DNA from: Clostridiales bacterium GWB2_37_7
GTDB taxonomy: Bacteria; Bacillota; Clostridia; Lutisporales; Lutisporaceae
Assembly: GCA_001797185.1 (NCBI GenBank)
Contig: MGOS01000095.1
Location: 12,829 to 47,395, forward strand
DNA: 34,567 nucleotides
Reading direction: 5' to 3'
Positions within the stretch are counted from its first letter, which is position 1, and each line of letters starts with the position of its first letter. The translations under genes were made by a program, and so were the position numbers. Shown here piece by piece: positions 28,902 to 34,567 of this stretch. The notes beneath the pieces are model-generated. The model was given only the letters and a program-made list of their open reading frames with translations. It ran no database searches and was not told the DNA's origin.

Positions 28902-30656
28902 ATGCGGAGAACGAAAATTGTTTGTACAATAGGGCCGGCTAGTGAAAATGAAGAAATGCTGATTCAACTTGTAAGCGCAGGTATGAATGTAGCTAGACTT
29001 AATTTTTCTCACGGCAATCATGAGGAACACAAAAAAAGAATAGATTCCATAAAAAAGGTTAGGCAAATGCTTCAAAAGCCTATCGCAATTATGTTGGATA
29101 CAAAGGGGCCTGAGGTAAGACTGGGCAGCTTTAAAGACGGTGCAGCTGAGATTAAGTCAGGGGATCAGTTTACGCTCACGGTAGAGGATGTGTTGGGCGA
29201 TAGCACGAGATGCAGCATAACCTACAAGGAGCTACCAAAGGAAGTCAGCGAAGGAACCAGGATACTTATTGCTGACGGTCTTATCGAGCTTAGAGCTGTT
29301 GGTAAAACTGAAACAGAGGTTATTTGTAACGTAGTAAACGGTGGCACTTTGGCCGATCGTAAGAATGTGAATATACCGGGGGCTACTTCCAAGCTGCCTG
29401 CAATTACTCAAAAGGATATATCTGACCTTATTTTTGGTATCGAAAATGAGATAGACATTGTGGCAGCTTCCTTTATCAGAAAAGCAGCAGATGTATTGGA
29501 AATAAGAAAAATTCTTGAACAGAACAATGGAAGCTTTATAAGTATCATTTCGAAAATTGAGAATCAAGAAGGCGTGGACAATATTGATGAAATACTTAAG
29601 GTATCTGACGGCTTGATGGTAGCAAGAGGAGACTTAGGTGTGGAATTGCCTGCCGAGGAAATACCTCTGACTCAAAAGATGCTTATAAAGAAGTCAAATG
29701 AAGCTGGCAAGCCTGTAATTACTGCTACCCAGATGCTGGATTCCATGACTAGAAATCCAAGACCAACAAGAGCAGAGGTTACAGATATAGCCAACTCTAT
29801 ATTTGATGGTACAGATGCCATCATGCTGTCAGGGGAAACTGCAGCAGGTAAATATCCAATAGATGCAGTGAAGACGATGGCGACAATTGCGGAGCGTACT
29901 GAAAAGGATTTGGACTATAGTCGTGTAGAAGGGAAAGTAGCTTATAAAGGCGACGTTACTGTGGCAAATGCCATCAGTCATGCTTCCTGTACAACTGCCT
30001 ATGAGCTGGGGGCAGCTGCAATCATTACACCAACCCAATCAGGTTCAACTGCCAGGATGGTATCAAAATTCAGACCGAAGGCTCCAATCATTGCAGCAAC
30101 CTTTGATGAAAGAGTTAGAAGAAAGCTCTGTTTAAGCTTTGGCGTACATTCTGTGCTTATAAAGGGGATAGACAGTACGGATGATTTAATAGAGCAGAGT
30201 GTAAACCAAGCTATCGTTCATGAATACATAACCAGCGGAGATTTGGTTGTGATTACTGCAGGTGTACCTGCTGGTGTAGCCGGCACCACCAACCTGATTA
30301 AGGTTCATATCGTTGGAAACATCGCGGCTAGAGGCATTGGTGTAGGTCAACATTCTGTAACTGGTAAGGTTGCTGTCATAAGAGACTTGGAAAAGGATGC
30401 AGCTAAGGTTGAAGAGGGAGATATACTTGTAGTTGTAAGCACTGACAGGGATGTTGTACCTTTGATGAAAATGGCTTCTGCCTTTATCGTTGAAGAAGGC
30501 GGTATAACCTCACATGCTGCAATAGTAGGTATTGCCTTAGGCAAACCTGTTATTGTTGGAGTTGCCAACGCTATGGATATATTTAAGGATGGTCAGATTG
30601 TAACGATGGATACAGTTCGCGGCTTGATATATAAAGGTACTGCCAGAGTATTGTAA
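28902..30656 (+). CDS. pyk: Pyruvate kinase with C-terminal PEP-utilizing domain
   Basis: RRTKIVCTIGPASENEEML, LDTKGPEVR, ATQMLDSM; C-terminal VEEGGITSHAAIVGIALGKPVIVG. Confidence 0.97.
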   Translation: MRRTKIVCTIGPASENEEMLIQLVSAGMNVARLNFSHGNHEEHKKRIDSIKKVRQMLQKPIAIMLDTKGPEVRLGSFKDGAAEIKSGDQFTLTVEDVLGDSTRCSITYKELPKEVSEGTRILIADGLIELRAVGKTETEVICNVVNGGTLADRKNVNIPGATSKLPAITQKDISDLIFGIENEIDIVAASFIRKAADVLEIRKILEQNNGSFISIISKIENQEGVDNIDEILKVSDGLMVARGDLGVELPAEEIPLTQKMLIKKSNEAGKPVITATQMLDSMTRNPRPTRAEVTDIANSIFDGTDAIMLSGETAAGKYPIDAVKTMATIAERTEKDLDYSRVEGKVAYKGDVTVANAISHASCTTAYELGAAAIITPTQSGSTARMVSKFRPKAPIIAATFDERVRRKLCLSFGVHSVLIKGIDSTDDLIEQSVNQAIVHEYITSGDLVVITAGVPAGVAGTTNLIKVHIVGNIAARGIGVGQHSVTGKVAVIRDLEKDAAKVEEGDILVVVSTDRDVVPLMKMASAFIVEEGGITSHAAIVGIALGKPVIVGVANAMDIFKDGQIVTMDTVRGLIYKGTARVL

Positions 30657-30682
30657 TTGATATAAGAACGATATAGATTAAG

Positions 30683-30704
30683 TGAGAGCTAGAAATAGCT
30701 CTCA
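30683..30704 (+). repeat. 9-bp GAAA-tetraloop hairpin
   Basis: TGAGAGCTA-GAAA-TAGCTCTCA. Confidence 0.7.
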
Positions 30705-30724
30705 GATTGATAACGTACTTGTAG

Positions 30725-30937
30725 AAAAATAAAAGTTTTGTATTAAGGCGCATTGTTATACAGTTTGTGTTGTACTCTGTGAAGAGAGGCTATAAAGTTC
30801 GTAAGCTGGCACGGATGCCAGGCGCTGATTCAGAGGCAAGGATGCCTCATTGAATCAGGTAGGACTTTTTAGTCTCACAAGCAGTCAAGTACAACCAAGC
30901 TGTATATTTTTGTGCTGTATACAAAGCTTTTATTTTT
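30725..30937 (+). ncRNA. Candidate structured ncRNA downstream of pyk
   Basis: Outer 19-bp helix 725-743/919-937; inner 19-bp helix 757-776/888-906 with one bulged U; hairpins 806-821 and 825-858; 863-874 hairpin (coordinates in the 30000s). Confidence 0.72.
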
Positions 30938-31070
30938 ATTACGCATTACCAATAGTCTTAGAGATAGAAATAGAAATAGCTCTCTTTTTATCTACTGCTT
31001 AAATTTATTTGTGGTAAAATATTTATATAGATTTATCTAACTGCTTATAATCAAGAATAGGAGAAAAGCT

Positions 31071-31505
31071 ATGCAAAGAAGCATCACTAAACTAACAACA
31101 AGATACTATGAAACAGATCAAATGGGGGTCATCCATCACAGCAATTATTATAGATATTTTGAAGTTGCTCGGACGGACTACTTAAAAATAATAATTGGGT
31201 TGACCTATAAGGATATTGAGCGAATGGGAGTAAGAATGCCAGTGACAGAAACGCACTGCAAGTATAAGGCTTCTGCACTTTATGATGATGAAATTACAAT
31301 AACAACGACTGTAAGAGAAATGACCGTTGCAAGAATAACCTTTGATTATGCAATTACCAGAGAAATAGATGGAGCCGTCATTGCAGAGGGTGCTACAGTC
31401 CATGCATTGACAAACGGCGATAATAAGCCCATTAATCTTAAAAAATACAGGGCGGAATTGTATCAACAACTCTTCGCCGCTGTCAATACTGAAATAACTG
31501 AGTAA
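31071..31505 (+). CDS. Acyl-CoA thioesterase, YbgC/4HBT family
   Basis: TRYYETDQMGVIHHSNYYRYFEVARTDYL hotdog signature; RBS aggaga. Confidence 0.92.
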   Translation: MQRSITKLTTRYYETDQMGVIHHSNYYRYFEVARTDYLKIIIGLTYKDIERMGVRMPVTETHCKYKASALYDDEITITTTVREMTVARITFDYAITREIDGAVIAEGATVHALTNGDNKPINLKKYRAELYQQLFAAVNTEITE

Positions 31506-31591
31506 TAAATTCTATAAATAGGAAAAATTGGTATAAAATCAGATGGAGTTGTTAATAATCAAAATAATATATAGGGAACTGATTCATTTTT

Positions 31592-31615
31592 GCACCCGTC
31601 TGGGTGCCTTTTTTT
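31592..31615 (+). terminator. Intrinsic terminator after thioesterase gene
   Basis: GCACCC-GTCT-GGGTGC-C-TTTTTTT. Confidence 0.9.
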
Positions 31616-31624
31616 GCATTAATG

Positions 31625-31652
31625 TTGATATTATAAAATAAAAAAGTTATAA
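31625..31652 (+). promoter_or_regulatory. Promoter of aminopeptidase gene
   Basis: TTGATA (31625) and TATAAT (31647-31652), spacer about 16-17 nt. Confidence 0.55.
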
Positions 31653-31673
31653 TGAAGCTAAATAAACTGATTA

Positions 31674-31699
31674 TTTAATTAGATGTACATCTAATTAAA
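31674..31699. promoter_or_regulatory. 26-bp perfect palindrome, candidate operator
   Basis: TTTAATTAGATGTACATCTAATTAAA just downstream of the predicted +1. Confidence 0.6.
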
Positions 31700-31734
31700 A
31701 TTATATTTATAATTTGCAAGGAGAAGGTGGCAGA

Positions 31735-32802
31735 ATGAAGGATCTTAGGTGCGAAAAATTAGCCTCAATTTTACTCAATCACTCCTTAAAGGTAAGAGCA
31801 GGAGAGAACTTAGTTATAAGAAGCAACTACAACGGAAAACCCTTAGTGGATGAAGTATATAAGCAAGCTATCAAAGCCGGCTTAAATGTTTATACACACG
31901 TAATGATAAACGAGCATAACAAATTTTTTATGGAAAATGCAACACAAGAACAATTTGAAAACGCCAATAAGTTCTTGGAGAATGTATATGCTATAGCGGA
32001 TGCTTTTGTAGTGATAGAAGCACCAGACAATGTGAAGCATCTTTCTAAGGTTGACTCCGAAAGAAACATGAAATACAATAAGGTATCCAGCCCCTTGGTA
32101 AAACTGATCACTGCAAAAAGATGGGTAATGACCAATTTCCCTACTCACGCATTTGCACAGGAAGCAGAAATGTCCTTAGAAGAATATGAAGATATGTTGT
32201 TTGATGCAACCATAGTAGATTATCAGCAGATGGATAGAGAAATGGACAAAATAATTGACATTTTTGACAAGACCGATACGGTTAGAATAGTCGGTAAGGA
32301 TACAGACTTGACTTTTAGTATAAAGGGCAGAAAGGGCATTAAGTGCAGCGGTGAAAACAATATTCCCGATGGAGAAGTTTTCTACGCCCCCATAACAGAT
32401 TCAGCCAATGGCTATATATATTATGAATTCCCCGCTATCAGATACGGGGTTCAGGTTGATGGCATCAGACTTGAGTTTAAAGACGGCAAGGTCATTAAGG
32501 CAACTGCCGATAAAAATGAAGAGTTCTTAAACAAGATTTTGGATTCGGATGAAGGCGCAAGATTTCTTGGAGAATTTGGAATAGGTCTAAATTATGGAAT
32601 ACAGAAATTTATTAAGAACATATTGTTCGATGAAAAGATTGGCGGCACAATACATTTAGCGGTGGGAAATGCTTACGAGGATTCCGGCGGAGACAACAGG
32701 TCTGTGGTTCATTGGGATATGATCAAGGAGCTTAGAGTAGACGGAGAAATCTATGCGGATGGTAAGTTGGTTCAAAAAAACGGAACCTTCCTATATGAAT
32801 AA
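31735..32802 (+). CDS. Aminopeptidase, M29 family
   Basis: ASILLNHSLKVRAGENLVIRSNY...; GEVFYAPITDSANGYIYYEFPA; GNAYEDSGGDNRSVVHWDMI; ATG 31735 after aaggagaagg. Confidence 0.93.
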   Translation: MKDLRCEKLASILLNHSLKVRAGENLVIRSNYNGKPLVDEVYKQAIKAGLNVYTHVMINEHNKFFMENATQEQFENANKFLENVYAIADAFVVIEAPDNVKHLSKVDSERNMKYNKVSSPLVKLITAKRWVMTNFPTHAFAQEAEMSLEEYEDMLFDATIVDYQQMDREMDKIIDIFDKTDTVRIVGKDTDLTFSIKGRKGIKCSGENNIPDGEVFYAPITDSANGYIYYEFPAIRYGVQVDGIRLEFKDGKVIKATADKNEEFLNKILDSDEGARFLGEFGIGLNYGIQKFIKNILFDEKIGGTIHLAVGNAYEDSGGDNRSVVHWDMIKELRVDGEIYADGKLVQKNGTFLYE

Positions 32803-32812
32803 TTTGTGAATG

Positions 32813-32851
32813 GCATAAGGTCAGGCGAAAGCTTGACCTTATGCTTTTTTT
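32813..32851 (+). terminator. Intrinsic terminator after aminopeptidase gene
   Basis: GCATAAGGTCAGGC-GAAA-GCTTGACCTTATGC-TTTTTTT, 14-bp stem. Confidence 0.93.
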
Positions 32852-32914
32852 GCATTTTTTAAGGCGAAATGAAAATAATAAGATATGAGTTATACTTTGA
32901 TAGGAGTGATTGAT

Positions 32915-33526
32915 GTGGATAAAAACTATATAACGGATATCCTGATAGATGACAATGACGAAAGAGAGCAAAGGATACATGAACTTCTCAGAGCCAGAAA
33001 ATCACTCAACGTAAATACAGAAATGCATAAGGTTTCGACCTTAGGTGAACGCATGTCAGATAGACTTGCTAAGTTTGCAGGCAGCTGGCATTTCTTGATT
33101 TTTTTTGGTATTGTAGTCTTAACATGGGGTGTCGTAAACACAACCTGGATACTGACAAAGCCCTTTGATCCATACCCTTATGTTTTCTTAAATCTTATTT
33201 TGGCGTGCATTGCATCCTTGCAGGCTCCCATAATTATGATGAGTCAAAACAGAGAATCCCAAAAGGATAGAATAAGAGCGGAGAACGATTATCTTATAAA
33301 TCTTAAGTCGGAAATAATATTGGAAGACATGCACATGAAGGTAGATGAACTGCTGGGTGATCAGAAAAGGTTGAAAAAACAGCTCAATGATATTATGATT
33401 AGTATGAATGGCACAAATCAAATATATGACGAAAAGGTCAGCGACCTGAGGAGCGATAAGGATGGAAAAGCAAATACCGGTGGTGAAGAACCGAGAATAT
33501 ACAATAGAGATAACAGGACTCACTAG
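32915..33526 (+). CDS. DUF1003 family membrane protein
   Basis: GERMSDRLAKFAGSWHFLIFFGIVVLTWGVVNT...FDPYPYVFLNLILACIASLQAPIIMMSQNRESQKDR; GTG 32915 with aggag RBS preferred over ATG 32885. Confidence 0.88.
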   Translation: MDKNYITDILIDDNDEREQRIHELLRARKSLNVNTEMHKVSTLGERMSDRLAKFAGSWHFLIFFGIVVLTWGVVNTTWILTKPFDPYPYVFLNLILACIASLQAPIIMMSQNRESQKDRIRAENDYLINLKSEIILEDMHMKVDELLGDQKRLKKQLNDIMISMNGTNQIYDEKVSDLRSDKDGKANTGGEEPRIYNRDNRTH

Positions 33527-34567
33527 TGAGGGAATGGGTGTCGGCAGGATTGAAGGCTTCACTGTTTTTGTTGAAGGAGCACTTCCACAGGAGCTTGTAA
33601 CAATTATAATAGTAAAAGTGCAGAAGACCTATGCCTATGGCAAGCTATTGAGCGTTGAAAGAGAATCACAGGAAAGGGTACTTCCTGTTTGTGGAATCAT
33701 GAAGCGCTGCGGAGGCTGTCAGCTTCAGCACCTAGACTACCAGGCGCAGCTGATAAATAAGACTCAGATGGTTAAGGACATCATGGTGAGAATAGGTGGT
33801 TTCAAAGATTTATTGATTCATGATGCCATAGGAATGCAGGAGCCCTGGAGATATCGCAACAAAGCGCAGTTCCCAGTAGGGTTTTCCGATGACGTGGTAA
33901 TAGGCTTTTATGCCAATCGCAGTCATGATATTATTGATACAGACAAATGCATCATTCAAGATGAAATTAACGATAAGATTATTGGTATCTTCAAAGAATA
34001 CATAAAGAAGTTTAGGGTTTCTGTTTATGATGAAAACAGCGGCAAAGGACTTATGAGACATATTGTAACACGCAAAGGCTTTAAAACCGGTGAGGTTATG
34101 GTATGTGCTGTAGTAAACGGCGATAGTCTCCCCAATACAGAATATCTAGTGAGCGCATTGACTGCTTTGATGCCGGAGATTAAAAGCATCGTGCTGAATG
34201 TGAATAAGCAACAAACCAACATAATACTTGGAGAAAAAAATATCGTATTATACGGCGAGGAAGCCATATTTGACTATATAGGACAATTCAAATTCAGGAT
34301 ATCACCAAACTCCTTCTTCCAAGTCAATCCGATACAGACCGATGTGCTGTACAACAAGGCTTTGGAGTATGCAGCCTTAAGCGGCAATGAAACAGTATTT
34401 GATGCATATTGCGGCATAGGCACCATATCTTTATTCTTAAGCCAAAAAGCGAAGAAGGTATATGGAGTAGAGATTGTACCTCAAGCAATAGACAATGCCA
34501 AGGAAAACGCTGTGCTTAACGGTGTGGACAATGTGGACTTTATGTTGGGAGAATCAGAAAAGATTAT
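33462..34567 (+). CDS. 23S rRNA (uracil-5-)-methyltransferase RlmD/TrmA family, truncated by window edge
   Basis: MEKQIPVVKNREYTIEITGLTSEGMGVGRIEGFTVFVEGALP (TRAM); C-x5-C-x2-C in VCGIMKRCGGCQLQH; FDAYCGIGTISLFLS; absent from the ORF track because it is open at the edge. Confidence 0.93.
   Translation, partial: MEKQIPVVKNREYTIEITGLTSEGMGVGRIEGFTVFVEGALPQELVTIIIVKVQKTYAYGKLLSVERESQERVLPVCGIMKRCGGCQLQHLDYQAQLINKTQMVKDIMVRIGGFKDLLIHDAIGMQEPWRYRNKAQFPVGFSDDVVIGFYANRSHDIIDTDKCIIQDEINDKIIGIFKEYIKKFRVSVYDENSGKGLMRHIVTRKGFKTGEVMVCAVVNGDSLPNTEYLVSALTALMPEIKSIVLNVNKQQTNIILGEKNIVLYGEEAIFDYIGQFKFRISPNSFFQVNPIQTDVLYNKALEYAALSGNETVFDAYCGIGTISLFLSQKAKKVYGVEIVPQAIDNAKENAVLNGVDNVDFMLGESEKI

Noticed and set aside
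30684-30703. GAGAGCTAGAAATAGCTCTC resembles the engineered Cas9 sgRNA tetraloop (AGAGCTAGAAATAGC)
   Set aside because: It is a self-complementary GAAA-tetraloop hairpin; no repeat/anti-repeat, nexus, CRISPR array or cas gene is nearby, so the similarity is probably coincidental
31714-31734. Upstream TTG start for the aminopeptidase (track MQGEGGR)
   Set aside because: This stretch contains the RBS (aaggagaagg) for ATG 31735
515-34267. Numerous minus-strand and out-of-frame ORFs (60-270 aa) in the track, e.g. 22616..23422(-) and 1549..2091(-)
   Set aside because: They lie inside strongly supported conserved genes, have low-complexity or Cys/Ser-rich composition, and show no convincing family signature

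Overview
This 34.6-kb window is AT-rich and looks like a Clostridia (Firmicutes) chromosome. The genes are mostly housekeeping: uvrB-uvrA, an inositol-monophosphatase-like gene, uvrC, pspC-like, two PHP phosphoesterases, a solute-binding protein, murB, rapZ-yvcK-lepB-whiA, HD-GYP, ROK glucokinase, pgi, dnaE, pfkA, a PPi-type PFK, pyk, a YbgC-like thioesterase, an M29 aminopeptidase, a DUF1003 protein and a truncated rlmD/trmA-like gene at the right edge. All but one gene are on the + strand. No tRNA, rRNA, CRISPR array or transposase gene was seen. The most interesting content is between the genes. (1) A ~150-bp ORF-less interspersed element is present in four copies (178-327 reversed; 5278-5428; 18440-18589; 20840-20990). 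It has imperfect terminal inverted repeats (TATAACGAG/CTTGTTATA) and a conserved nested stem-loop architecture with compensatory changes between copies. Every copy lies just upstream of a gene start, and one separates a LexA-box promoter from uvrB. (2) A strongly structured candidate ncRNA lies downstream of pyk (about 30725-30937). (3) A three-way-junction-like leader sits immediately before the yvcK ribosome-binding site. (4) A ~195-nt promoter-to-terminator candidate RNA lies between murB and the PHP gene. All RNA structures were folded by eye; no database search was possible.
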